This document shows, piece after piece, positions 7,942-13,817 of a stretch of DNA of 28,176 nt. Each line of letters begins with the position of its first letter. The first letter of the stretch is position 1. The translations under genes and the position numbers were made by a program. The notes beneath the pieces are model-generated. The model did no database searches. It saw nothing but the letters and a program-made list of their open reading frames with translations, and was not told where the DNA came from. Origin of the DNA: a virus; IMG/VR virus record IMGVR_UViG_3300022929_000152, positions 1-28,176 of that record; one strand, given 5' to 3'.

Positions 7942-7970
7942 ATTATACCACATTTTACGCCAAATGTAAA
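7942..7970 (-). promoter_or_regulatory. sigma70-like promoter, extended -10
   Basis: TTTACA (7965-7970), a 17 bp spacer and a perfect TATAAT (7942-7947) preceded by TGG, giving an extended -10. The expected start is at 7934-7935, at or one base before the ATG of the next gene, so the mRNA would be leaderless. Confidence 0.75.
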
Positions 7971-7991
7971 ATGGTTTTATCTTCTATTGAA

Positions 7992-8099
7992 TTAAATTAA
8001 TCCAGCAGAAGCAAAAGGTAAGGCAACTATTAAGATCATAGCAACTATAGGAAATAATACTCCCTTAACAGTTTCTAGAGCCAGTTCTCTCTTCTTCAT
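7992..8099 (-). CDS. 35-aa single-span membrane peptide
   Basis: This short frame starts at ATG 8099 with a strong Shine-Dalgarno (AAAGGAG) and ends TAA at 7992-7994. The peptide has a charged start MKKRELALETVKG followed by one hydrophobic segment (about residues 14-34) rich in Val, Ile, Leu and Ala. It is preceded by the second copy of the pseudoknot RNA element. Small one-span phage peptides often act on host membranes (inhibitors, holin-like), but the function here is unknown. The clean ribosome site and membrane pattern support coding. Confidence 0.6.
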   Translation of the reverse strand: MKKRELALETVKGVLFPIVAMILIVALPFASAGLI

Positions 8100-8150
8100 T
8101 TAAATTTCTCCTTTATCCCTTGTGAGGATGTTAACGTGTGTTTGCTTGGT

Positions 8151-8202
8151 GTAGCAGTGGGCCCATTTGGTTATAAGGCGGTACCCATACCTTTATAGCT
8201 AC
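8151..8202 (-). ncRNA. structured RNA element, copy B (pseudoknot)
   Basis: It begins at the base after the stop codon of the 76-residue gene and ends about 50 nt before the ATG of the 35-residue peptide. The outer stem is GTAGC (8198-8202) with GCTAC (8151-8155). Inside, GGTA/TACC forms a hairpin whose TGGG loop (8184-8187) can pair with CCCA (8158-8161), an H-type pseudoknot. A 34-nt core, 8158-8191, is identical to copy A at 33 positions. It may be a cis-regulatory RNA or a duplicated tmRNA pseudoknot. Confidence 0.6.
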
Positions 8203-8433
8203 TTAATATTTGCCACCGGCATTACTTACAAAAGCATTCATTTCTTTGCAAAGCTCTTGAATATCCTGCATATTAGGATATGCTGGTAGATCCGGATACT
8301 CAACAGGGGTTCCTGCATCTTTCAATGCATGGTACCTGTCTATGACTTCATCCTTCTTTACATGATACTCGTCTACAAGTAAATTTTTTGCTTCCATAAG
8401 CATATTAAATCTTAGTTCATACGGATTTGACAT
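8203..8433 (-). CDS. conserved phage protein (MSNPYELRF family)
   Basis: 76 residues from the ATG at 8433, which has a Shine-Dalgarno AAGGAG. A longer frame to 8475 would run back into the RNA element. The protein begins MSNPYELRFNMLMEAKNLL, is helical and charged, and ends VSNAGGKY. I recall short proteins with this start in many T4-like marine phages, without a known function. It lies between the two copies of the pseudoknot RNA element. Confidence 0.78.
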   Translation of the reverse strand: MSNPYELRFNMLMEAKNLLVDEYHVKKDEVIDRYHALKDAGTPVEYPDLPAYPNMQDIQELCKEMNAFVSNAGGKY

Positions 8434-8460
8434 ATTTGTCTCCTTGTGTGTTGTGTGTGT

Positions 8461-8512
8461 TAAGCTTGGGCCCATTTGGTTATAAGGCGGTGCCCATACC
8501 CCATCTAGCTTA
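8461..8512 (-). ncRNA. structured RNA element, copy A (pseudoknot), at the tmRNA 3' side
   Basis: The outer stem is TAAGCT (8507-8512) with AGCTTA (8461-8466). GGT (8498-8500) pairs with ACC (8489-8491), and the enclosed TGGG (8493-8496) pairs with CCCA (8467-8470). The 34-nt core 8467-8500 matches copy B except at position 9 of the core, where C replaces T; both can pair with the opposing G. The outer stems of A and B differ in sequence but each pairs. The stem overlaps the tmRNA tag stop codon, so it excludes the tmRNA hairpin at 8504-8522. It may be the tmRNA's own pseudoknot or a leader element of the downstream gene. Confidence 0.6.
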
Positions 8513-8696
8513 TGCCGCTAGAGCGTAAACATTATCGTTTGCGTTTATTTTAATTTAGTTTTTACGTCTACTCTGACGATTCTCCATAAGTCTTCAGTCG
8601 TCTGTCGAATCTAAAACGCCCCCATATGTTTTATTGGTGGAGGCGAGGGGAGTTGCACCCCTGTCCAAACTTCCTATCTCTTACTTCAACGAATTC
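8504..8696 (-). ncRNA. ssrA: circularly permuted (two-piece) tmRNA
   Basis: Read on the minus strand, the acceptor half comes first (8696 to 8635) and ends with a T-arm (stem AGGGG/CCCCT, 7-nt loop TGCAACT at 8651-8657) and encoded CCA (8635-8637). An 11-nt spacer (8624-8634) follows, then the 5' half starting GGGGGCG at 8623 with the TTAGATTCGAC signature. GGGGGCG pairs with CGCCTCC (8639-8645) over 7 bp, and the third pair is G-U, the alanine identity element of tmRNA. The tag frame at 8510-8542 encodes ANDNVYALAA then TAA, compared with ANDENYALAA in E. coli. A hairpin (8504-8509 with 8517-8522) holds the stop codon. The outer ends of both pieces are uncertain; the coding piece may extend to 8467. 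It would rescue stalled ribosomes and tag proteins for degradation. Confidence 0.9.
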
Positions 8697-9080
8697 TTAG
8701 TCTTCGAATGTATGCCTAAACAATCGTCCATTATACTCAAAGGTAACTGTTTCACCTCTTTGTACTTGTATCGGAACTTCTTCACAAAACTCTTTCTGAA
8801 CAATCCTGGATTGAGCATTATTCTTAGCAACGTTAGAACCGATAATAGCTCCAGCAATTGTAGCTGCTGTTTTACCAGAACCGTTTCCAACTTGATGTCC
8901 TAAGACACCGCCAATGACTCCACCCACTATACCTGATGTTGCGGTATTATCTACGAAGACATCTCTAACTACGCATTGCTTCTGATAAATCGTAACATAT
9001 CTCGGTGTTGTACTTAGCACAACCACATCAGCAAAAGCAAATGTTGGTAAGAGTGCTCCGAGTAAAAGAAATTGTTTCAT
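8697..9080 (-). CDS. secreted glycine-zipper 2TM-type protein
   Basis: 127 residues. A signal peptide (1-17, cleaved after FAFA) has no lipobox cysteine. Residues about 48-85 are Gly/Ala-rich (GIVGGVIGGVLGHQVGNGSG, then TIAGAIIGSNVA), the pattern of glycine-zipper 2TM envelope proteins of the SlyB/Rick_17kDa type. The C-terminal part is a small beta domain. It would lie in the periplasm or outer membrane. Strong ribosome site AGGAG. Host-derived envelope proteins of this type are common in Proteobacteria, so it may be acquired. The acceptor half of the tmRNA begins directly after its stop. Confidence 0.78.
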   Translation of the reverse strand: MKQFLLLGALLPTFAFADVVVLSTTPRYVTIYQKQCVVRDVFVDNTATSGIVGGVIGGVLGHQVGNGSGKTAATIAGAIIGSNVAKNNAQSRIVQKEFCEEVPIQVQRGETVTFEYNGRLFRHTFED

Positions 9081-9135
9081 GTTTTTCTCCTAACAGTGTT
9101 ATATATACGGTGTTACTAAAGGAAACACTAAAATA

Positions 9136-9151
9136 TGGTAATATATTACCA
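9136..9151. repeat. 16-bp perfect palindrome
   Basis: TGGTAATATATTACCA is a perfect inverted repeat between the glycine-zipper gene and the gene upstream, with a second small inverted repeat (GTGTT 9110-9114, AACAC 9124-9128) beside it. It could be an operator. It has no T-tract after it, so a terminator is unlikely. Confidence 0.45.
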
Positions 9152-9156
9152 CTTTA

Positions 9157-9348
9157 TTAATAATAATTTCCAAACTCATCGATATTAACATCTTTACCTG
9201 GAACAGGTCTTAATAGATGTTTAGTTTCTACCGGTTCTTTTCCGAGCAATACACGTGCACGGTCACGTACTTCTGCAGTGACTGCATGTCCATACATTTC
9301 TGGATCAAGGAGGCTTTTTAGGAATTGCATTACTTGAGCTTCATTCAT
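9157..9348 (-). CDS. small conserved phage protein
   Basis: 63 residues from the ATG at 9348. A GTG at 9363 coincides with the predicted transcript start from the late promoter, which favours the ATG. The start MNEAQVMQFLKSLLDPEMYGHAV and the tail PGKDVNIDEFGNYY are seen; there is no catalytic motif. It is a single gene behind a perfect late promoter. Function unknown. Confidence 0.72.
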   Translation of the reverse strand: MNEAQVMQFLKSLLDPEMYGHAVTAEVRDRARVLLGKEPVETKHLLRPVPGKDVNIDEFGNYY

Positions 9349-9368
9349 ATATTCAAATCTCACGTTAC

Positions 9369-9376
9369 TATTTATA
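9369..9376 (-). promoter_or_regulatory. T4-like late promoter TATAAATA
   Basis: Exact TATAAATA with a predicted transcript start near 9363, giving a 15-nt leader to the ATG at 9348. The leader contains GAG as a weak ribosome site. Confidence 0.75.
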
Positions 9377-9406
9377 TGTATTTTTAACTAGGCTTTTTTA
9401 TTACTT

Positions 9407-9988
9407 TTATATGTCATAACCAAGAATGACATCATGGATATTTCGCCAGTTCAAAACTCGTGGTATATCCTTATCATCAGCATTATGCTCATGTGACATT
9501 AGCAATGGGTTCAAGCCAAAATATTTTCCGACTCTTGCATTGTCTGGTTTATCTTCAATCCACCAGCATCCGGTGTTTTCATATTTTGCCAATGCTTCAT
9601 CTTTATCTGCACCACAATCTAGGTAGACAAACTTATCAAAGACGCTTGGTCCAAATAATTCAGAAAGGTTTTTAGTTCGCAAATGCTGTGCGTATTCATC
9701 ATCACTCATTGAAGTGATTACATGGAATATGTAACCATGTTCTTCATGAAGCTTTTTGACATATTTAATTGCATCACGAAATGGAGGAAGTCGACGTATG
9801 GTAGCTGATTCATTGAACATACGAATTAAGCGTTGTGCTTCATTCCTAGGAATCTCATACTTTTCATCCATCTTGTATAGTCCATCATTGACTATTTTAT
9901 AACCATGACGATTCATCCAACGATCAAAAGAGTGTTCCCAATCGCAGAGAACACCATCACAGTCAGTTAATATAATTTTATCTTTCAA
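9407..9988 (-). CDS. HAD-superfamily phosphatase, 5'-nucleotidase type
   Basis: 193 residues with a TTG start that overlaps the upstream stop (TTGA) and has an AAGGA site 8 nt upstream. The HAD motif I is LTDCDGVLCDW with nucleophile D9 and acid D11; motif II is probably VITSMSD; the last motif is WWIEDKPDNA. This resembles 5'(3')-deoxyribonucleotidases and short HAD phosphatases of T4-like phages. It probably dephosphorylates nucleotides, which fits its place near the ribonucleotide reductase and RNase H genes. The substrate is inferred. Confidence 0.83.
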   Translation of the reverse strand: MKDKIILTDCDGVLCDWEHSFDRWMNRHGYKIVNDGLYKMDEKYEIPRNEAQRLIRMFNESATIRRLPPFRDAIKYVKKLHEEHGYIFHVITSMSDDEYAQHLRTKNLSELFGPSVFDKFVYLDCGADKDEALAKYENTGCWWIEDKPDNARVGKYFGLNPLLMSHEHNADDKDIPRVLNWRNIHDVILGYDI

Positions 9989-10368
9989 TTTATAATCCTT
10001 TTTTCAAATTCTTCAATCGAGCCTGGAAATCTCCAAGCCCATATAGCCACTAAAGCCATAAATCCTACTGACCAATAGAATCCTTTCAGCGGAATAGTAA
10101 AGAACATAATCACGGCTGATGATGACATTGTAATCAGCATCATGTATTTTAGTTTAGTGGGAAATATTCTCTTCTCAGTCCAATTCGTGAGAAACGGACC
10201 AAACTTTGGATGGCTATAAAGCCATGCGTGCATCTTAGGAGAACCTTTAGCAAAACAATATGCCGAAGCAACAATAAAGATACTAAATGGAATACCTGGC
10301 GTTACTACACCAACGTATCCCATTGCTAGACAAATGAACCCTAGTACTTTCCATAGAAACTGTTTTAT
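9985..10368 (-). CDS. DUF454 (YbaN-like) inner membrane protein, probable ATA start
   Basis: 127 residues if the start is the ATA at 10368, placed 6 nt after AGGAGA. The only standard start in frame upstream is a GTG at 10389, 11 nt inside the previous gene, with no properly spaced ribosome site. Starting at ATA gives (M)KQFLWKVLGF, aligned with the start of YbaN-family proteins. Family signatures are seen: MGYVGVVTPGIPFS, AYCFAKGSPKMHAWLYSHPKFGP and a W-E/K-R-x-I-P-like WTEKRIFPTK. There are probably three or four membrane segments. The DUF454 role is unknown; it is usually a cellular gene, so it may be acquired from a host. Confidence 0.8.
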   Translation of the reverse strand: MKQFLWKVLGFICLAMGYVGVVTPGIPFSIFIVASAYCFAKGSPKMHAWLYSHPKFGPFLTNWTEKRIFPTKLKYMMLITMSSSAVIMFFTIPLKGFYWSVGFMALVAIWAWRFPGSIEEFEKRIIN

Positions 10369-10378
10369 GATATTTCTC

Positions 10379-10597
10379 CTATACAGCACCTAATAAAACT
10401 TTATCTATTTCCATAGCCATCTCTTCAACCAGCTTCTCGTACTCATACTTAGACTTTAAATCGCCAACAAACTCCTCAGAAGCCTCAACCCAGCGGCCAT
10501 CACTCAGCTGCATCATCATACCACCGTCGCAGTCAGTAACCTTTAACCAACGGTATTCTCCCTTAAGGATCACGAAATCACCAGGAAATATAATCAT
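10379..10597 (-). CDS. hypothetical protein, small beta domain
   Basis: 72 residues starting MIIFPGDFVILKGEYRWLKV, with alternating hydrophobic residues and turns (DCDGG, LSDGRW) that suggest a small beta-barrel, then a C-terminal helix. The start has GAGGTG 6-7 nt upstream, inside the end of the preceding gene. It is the second gene of an early operon. Function unknown. Confidence 0.68.
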   Translation of the reverse strand: MIIFPGDFVILKGEYRWLKVTDCDGGMMMQLSDGRWVEASEEFVGDLKSKYEYEKLVEEMAMEIDKVLLGAV

Positions 10598-10598
10598 A

Positions 10599-10841
10599 TT
10601 AAACCACCTCTCGCTGTTCTGAAGTCAATGCATTCCAAACATCATAACCACCGGCACGTCGAATCTGTGCTCGTGGATCCGGATCAGTTTCCATGGACAA
10701 GACACTTAGATTATCTCTAAGCTCATCGATAGCTTTCATCACGTGGCCAACGTTGTTTGCTTCTTCGCAGACAACCATTAGCTTCTTGTATGATGCAGCA
10801 ATGTCGTTAACCAAATTCATATCAATCTTCTTAGTAATCAT
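10599..10841 (-). CDS. hypothetical helical protein
   Basis: 80 residues, mostly helical, with no recognisable motif. It is the first gene after a sigma70-like promoter (10875-10903) and is followed at once by the 72-residue gene, whose ribosome site lies in its last codons. Function unknown. Confidence 0.65.
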   Translation of the reverse strand: MITKKIDMNLVNDIAASYKKLMVVCEEANNVGHVMKAIDELRDNLSVLSMETDPDPRAQIRRAGGYDVWNALTSEQREVV

Positions 10842-10874
10842 AATATAAGTCCTTATTCATTAATGTATGGTGCT

Positions 10875-10903
10875 ATTATACGACATATTGGGCCTAATGT
10901 ACA
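10875..10903 (-). promoter_or_regulatory. sigma70-like early promoter
   Basis: TGTACA (10898-10903), a 17 bp spacer and a perfect TATAAT (10875-10880). The predicted start is near 10868, with a 27-nt leader to ATG 10841. The -35 and spacing match the promoters at 12819 and 16861. Confidence 0.78.
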
Positions 10904-10920
10904 ATTTATTTTTCGTATAT

Positions 10921-10962
10921 AAATCAACGGCTTAGAAAATCTCTCTCCTAAGCCGTTGATTT
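10921..10962. terminator. intrinsic terminator, possibly bidirectional
   Basis: A perfect 15-bp stem (10921-10935 with 10948-10962) and a 12-nt loop lie between the end of the 45-residue gene and the early promoter. T-rich sequence follows on both strands (better on the plus strand). On the minus strand it would insulate the promoter at 10875 from upstream transcription. The rest of the stretch 10963-11002 shows only two repeats of ACAAATTGTG. Confidence 0.75.
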
Positions 10963-11002
10963 TGTTGATATTTTAAATTGTAACAAATTGTGACAAATTG
11001 TG

Positions 11003-11140
11003 TCAGCCTTGGCCTCTATACCGCTTAAAGCTGCGTTTCTTATGTTTATTCATGCTGGCCATCTTTAACTTGCCATTTCCGATTGATGTTCCTTTCACGA
11101 ACGTAGTTCGTTCAACCTTTACTTCCGTTTTCTTGGCCAT
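11003..11140 (-). CDS. very small basic protein (45 aa)
   Basis: The frame starts at ATG 11140 with AAGGAG upstream and ends TGA at 11003-11005. The C-terminal half (KMASMNKHKKRSFKRYRGQG) is strongly basic and ends in a Gly/Gln/Arg tail, a pattern I associate with tiny proteins of T4-like marine phages. It probably binds nucleic acid. It is followed by a strong terminator. Confidence 0.68.
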   Translation of the reverse strand: MAKKTEVKVERTTFVKGTSIGNGKLKMASMNKHKKRSFKRYRGQG

Positions 11141-11154
11141 GATATGATTTCTCC

Positions 11155-11337
11155 TTAATGCATGGTTTCATACTGATATAAATCGTCAACTAACTCTTCT
11201 ATTTTGTTATCAAGGTATTCTAACTTTTTTTGTATTACGTGAGCTTTCTTAGAATTACCAGACTTTTGTAACTTTCTCATAAAATACTCCAATTCTCTAG
11301 AATCTTTCTTCAGCCTTTCAACTTGTGGACCATGCAT
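11155..11337 (-). CDS. small coiled-coil protein
   Basis: 60 residues with heptad-like charged and hydrophobic spacing throughout (ERLKKDSRELEYFMRKLQK, then KKLEYLDNKIEELVDDLYQ). It has GAGGT 7 nt before the ATG. It follows a terminator at 11409-11448 and is apparently co-transcribed with the 45-residue gene. Function unknown. Confidence 0.66.
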   Translation of the reverse strand: MHGPQVERLKKDSRELEYFMRKLQKSGNSKKAHVIQKKLEYLDNKIEELVDDLYQYETMH

Positions 11338-11408
11338 AGCACTTACCTCTCGTAGTTATTGGAAATGAGTAGAAAAGTTAAGTATCCTCCTTTTTGTAGT
11401 TTATAAAG

Positions 11409-11448
11409 TAAAAAAGAACCTAAGCCTTATTCAGACTTGGTTCTTTTT
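11409..11448. terminator. intrinsic terminator
   Basis: On the minus strand AAAAAGAACC pairs with GGTTCTTTTT (10 bp, extended by AAG/CTT across a bulge), followed by a T-run. It ends the RNase H operon. A hairpin of 8 bp (11461-11468 with 11475-11482) lies just upstream. The gap to 11337 also holds an AAGGAGG without a start codon. Confidence 0.8.
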
Positions 11449-11479
11449 CGGTTTTCGAGTATAATATTTACCACAATAT

Positions 11480-11487
11480 TATTTATA
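11480..11487 (-). promoter_or_regulatory. T4-like late promoter box TATAAATA, odd position
   Basis: This exact box lies just past the stop of the 148-residue gene and upstream of the terminator at 11409-11448. A transcript from here would meet the terminator before the next gene at 11337. It may be chance in an AT-rich gap, or drive a short RNA or an anti-terminated transcript. Confidence 0.4.
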
Positions 11488-11491
11488 AAAT

Positions 11492-11938
11492 CTAGTCTTT
11501 GATTAAATTAGGAAAGGCTTCTTGCACTAATTTTTTAGTAATACCTTTATAGTGCGCGGTGTTATTCTTATATATCAATTTTTTATCTTTCATAAGAATA
11601 AGAACTTCGGCATCTTTAGGATGTACACTCTCAAGTACTTCGATGAACATCTTCTCTCTACGCACAGACGGTAAGCCATCTCCTCGACCACCTTTTACAA
11701 AGTACGTAAACTTCTTAGCCTGCCTATGGATGCTTGATTTACTATATCCATCTGGAGTATGTTCAGCATTATATGGCGGAGTTCCTTCTGGCAAAGTAAA
11801 TACAATAAGCGAATCCATTGCACCACGCAATATAGACTTAAGCGCTATTGTCTCATGCTCTTTCAGAATCTTTATCTTCTCTTCTTTTGTTTTTGCTGCA
11901 GCTGCTAATTCAAGTACTTCGTGTATGTACAAATTCAC
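11492..11938 (-). CDS. conserved T4-like phage protein, GTG start
   Basis: 148 residues starting at the GTG at 11938 (MNLYIHEVLELA), which overlaps the RNase H stop as GTGA and has TTGGAG 7 nt upstream. A longer ATG start at 11956 would add six residues inside RNase H. Conserved-looking segments are VFTLPEGTPPYN, FVKGGRG, RREKMFIEVLESVHPKDAE and KGITKKLVQEAFPNL. I recall homologues in many marine T4-like phages without a function. Its coupling to RNase H suggests a replication-linked role. Confidence 0.8.
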   Translation of the reverse strand: MNLYIHEVLELAAAAKTKEEKIKILKEHETIALKSILRGAMDSLIVFTLPEGTPPYNAEHTPDGYSKSSIHRQAKKFTYFVKGGRGDGLPSVRREKMFIEVLESVHPKDAEVLILMKDKKLIYKNNTAHYKGITKKLVQEAFPNLIKD

Positions 11939-12786
11939 GTAAAATCTCCAACGCATTCTATTAGTAATTTACAACGCTTCTTAATAAGATAGTTAAGTAT
12001 CTTCGAAGGATGAGCAACTTTAGTGTTGTCAAATATATCTATAACAGAATTTCTCAGTTCGATTGGAGTCTCGGATAAATCAATCATCTTTTTATTGCGT
12101 ATGTAATTTCGATACGCTTCTTGATCTGAGTCTAACCAGCTTGAGGTTTCCACATAGTTCGAGTAATGAGCTATTTTCTTTTGAGTCATTGGCGTTTGTC
12201 TAATGCCGCTAACAAAGGTATCATCGCCAGAAAGAATATTAGGTACACCGTCAGAAGAATCACCTTTAAAGATATGCTCGGTAAGATAGTTTACAGGATC
12301 AGCATGTTCGACAAACTTCTTAGTCATTGGAGAGAACTGTCGAATATTGTTATAACGATGAAGCTGTATAAAGTCTTTATCAGCAGAAACAATCATAACG
12401 TTTTCATGCTTACCAAACTCTTGAGTATTTTCACACAATATACCAACGATGTCATCAGCTTCACATCGATCTACTTTAATCACTTTATAAGGAAGGTTTT
12501 CTTTTATTTCTTCAAGAACTAAGTTTGTGATTCTAAAGACTTCATCCCAATCAAGAGTTGATTCATCTCTATTTGTTTTACGCTTGAACTTATATTGAGG
12601 AAAGACTTCCTTCCGCCATGAAGATGAATCAGCTGCGATTACTACTTGTCCGTACTGATCTCTAAACTTTTTATTGTACATACGAATAGAGTTAAGAATC
12701 ATATGACGAATCATATCTTCTTGTATATCTATTTTTTGCACAATAATATTAGATATTGCAATGCCGGAGTAATCAATGATAATCAT
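11935..12786 (-). CDS. rnh: RNase H (FEN1-like 5'-nuclease), T4 type
   Basis: 283 residues, compared with 305 in T4. Metal ligands are visible in order: D5 (IIIDYSG), D53 (AADSS), E109/D111/D112 (CEADDIVG), D136/D138 (SADKDF) and D176/D179 (GDSSDGVPNI). It removes RNA primers and acts as a flap nuclease in lagging-strand synthesis. It is the first gene after a sigma70-like promoter and is coupled to the 148-residue gene. Confidence 0.92.
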   Translation of the reverse strand: MIIIDYSGIAISNIIVQKIDIQEDMIRHMILNSIRMYNKKFRDQYGQVVIAADSSSWRKEVFPQYKFKRKTNRDESTLDWDEVFRITNLVLEEIKENLPYKVIKVDRCEADDIVGILCENTQEFGKHENVMIVSADKDFIQLHRYNNIRQFSPMTKKFVEHADPVNYLTEHIFKGDSSDGVPNILSGDDTFVSGIRQTPMTQKKIAHYSNYVETSSWLDSDQEAYRNYIRNKKMIDLSETPIELRNSVIDIFDNTKVAHPSKILNYLIKKRCKLLIECVGDFT

Positions 12787-12818
12787 TATTATATAACCTT
12801 TTCAATTTAATATATGAT

Positions 12819-12847
12819 ATTATATCACAAAATTCAATATTTGTACA
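12819..12847 (-). promoter_or_regulatory. sigma70-like promoter, extended -10
   Basis: TGTACA (12842-12847), 17 bp, TATAAT (12819-12824) preceded by TGA, an extended -10. The start is predicted near 12812, with a 26-nt leader to the RNase H ATG. The -35 lies in the last codons of the upstream gene. Confidence 0.8.
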
Positions 12848-13049
12848 CACTTCCCTTATCAGTCATTGAGTAAAAATAGTTTATAACGAATTCCGATTCT
12901 TTTCTTTTGCAATCATAATTGAAGCGTTCGCTCTTCATTGGCCACCAATAAGAATTATATCCATTCATATCTTTGTACATGAATCTCAAATAGAGCCACG
13001 AAAACTTTCTTATACCATACGTGTTATCTTTAAAACTTACTACTTTCAT
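12834..13049 (-). CDS. hypothetical aromatic-rich protein
   Basis: 71 residues unusually rich in Tyr, Trp, Phe and Lys (SWLYLRFMYKDMNGYNSYWW). There is no signal or membrane segment and no known motif. It follows the 109-residue gene by 2 bp and its 3' end carries the -35 of the RNase H promoter. Function unknown. Confidence 0.6.
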   Translation of the reverse strand: MKVVSFKDNTYGIRKFSWLYLRFMYKDMNGYNSYWWPMKSERFNYDCKRKESEFVINYFYSMTDKGSVYKY

Positions 13050-13051
13050 AG

Positions 13052-13381
13052 TTATTCCTCAAAGAGTCCTTTGTGATTATCCATAATTAATCTCAATTCT
13101 TCAAGGTATTCTGCCATTTCATCTACACGGGAGTGTAGCACATGATATCTTCCTTCATGCCTCAATAACATTGCATATGTAGTATTAAGAATAACATTGA
13201 GGTCAGAAAGCATTTCGGCTGAAGATAACGGATCATAGTCTAACTTCAGTAATTCATAAACTAAAGCGTCGATTGCGTCTGCTGCAACTGACATAACAGG
13301 ATCATCCATCTTCTCGATATCTGCAGATTTTCCTTCTCTCGTTTTACTCGGAGTTGGAAATTGTATGATACTAGCTGACAT
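13052..13381 (-). CDS. hypothetical helical phage protein
   Basis: 109 residues. A short disordered start (MSASIIQFPTPSKTREGK) is followed by a helical domain with acidic C-terminus. The IIQFPTPSK-type opening recurs, to my memory, in T4-like marine phage hypotheticals. It overlaps the GIY-YIG gene's end by 11 nt. No function can be assigned. Confidence 0.7.
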   Translation of the reverse strand: MSASIIQFPTPSKTREGKSADIEKMDDPVMSVAADAIDALVYELLKLDYDPLSSAEMLSDLNVILNTTYAMLLRHEGRYHVLHSRVDEMAEYLEELRLIMDNHKGLFEE

Positions 13382-13817
13382 GTAATCCTCTTAAATGTGA
13401 TTTACGCACTTTCACTTGAATCCATCCATTATAGTAGTCTTCCCTTAAAAGTGCATCACGTTCTATTTGCTCTTTTAATTCTAAATAAGCACATTCCGCT
13501 TTGGTTTTACATAAGTGCAATATTGTTCTTTGGAATGATTCATGACCAAGTGCAATGATATCATTCTTTAGTTCTTCATTAGAACCACAATACTCTTTCC
13601 AATCAGATTCTACTTTATATCTTTTCTTTTTCTTATTGACTTGACGAGTTTTCATAGACCAGAAAAACTTCTTTCCTATATACTTCTTACCAGTCTCTAA
13701 GTTTTCGATTAGATATACAAAACCGTATATTTCTTTTGGATCTAAATTATCAGGCTCATATGCAATCCGCCTAGGCGGTAACCCAGATATTTTTTCTTCG
13801 ATTATCCACTGATTCAT
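13371..13817 (-). CDS. GIY-YIG family endonuclease
   Basis: 148 residues. The GIY-YIG core is seen as GFVYLIENLETGKKYIGKK (32-50) with the FVY and YIG elements. Later conserved residues include CGSNEEL, LHLCKTKAECAYLELKEQ (catalytic Glu region) and YYNG. There is no separate C-terminal DNA-binding domain, so it is shorter than free-standing homing enzymes such as I-TevI or the Seg proteins. The same compact family is found in many marine T4-like phages. Its expression seems controlled by the stem described at 13815-13853. Confidence 0.85.
   Translation of the reverse strand: MNQWIIEEKISGLPPRRIAYEPDNLDPKEIYGFVYLIENLETGKKYIGKKFFWSMKTRQVNKKKKRYKVESDWKEYCGSNEELKNDIIALGHESFQRTILHLCKTKAECAYLELKEQIERDALLREDYYNGWIQVKVRKSHLRGLHVS

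Noticed and set aside
8458-8512. Plus-strand reading of the repeat as a tRNA fragment
   Set aside because: No acceptor stem, anticodon arm or T-arm can be built from it on either strand.
10915-10924. TATAAATC on the plus strand as a late promoter
   Set aside because: One mismatch, wrong strand, and it opens the terminator stem; no plus-strand gene follows.
10981-11002. Repeats of ACAAATTGTG as a possible CRISPR or iteron
   Set aside because: Only two short adjacent units, no spacer structure and no replication gene nearby.
11380-11395. Strong AAGGAGG on the minus strand
   Set aside because: No ATG, GTG or TTG at a proper distance opens a reading frame; the next possible frame closes within nine codons.
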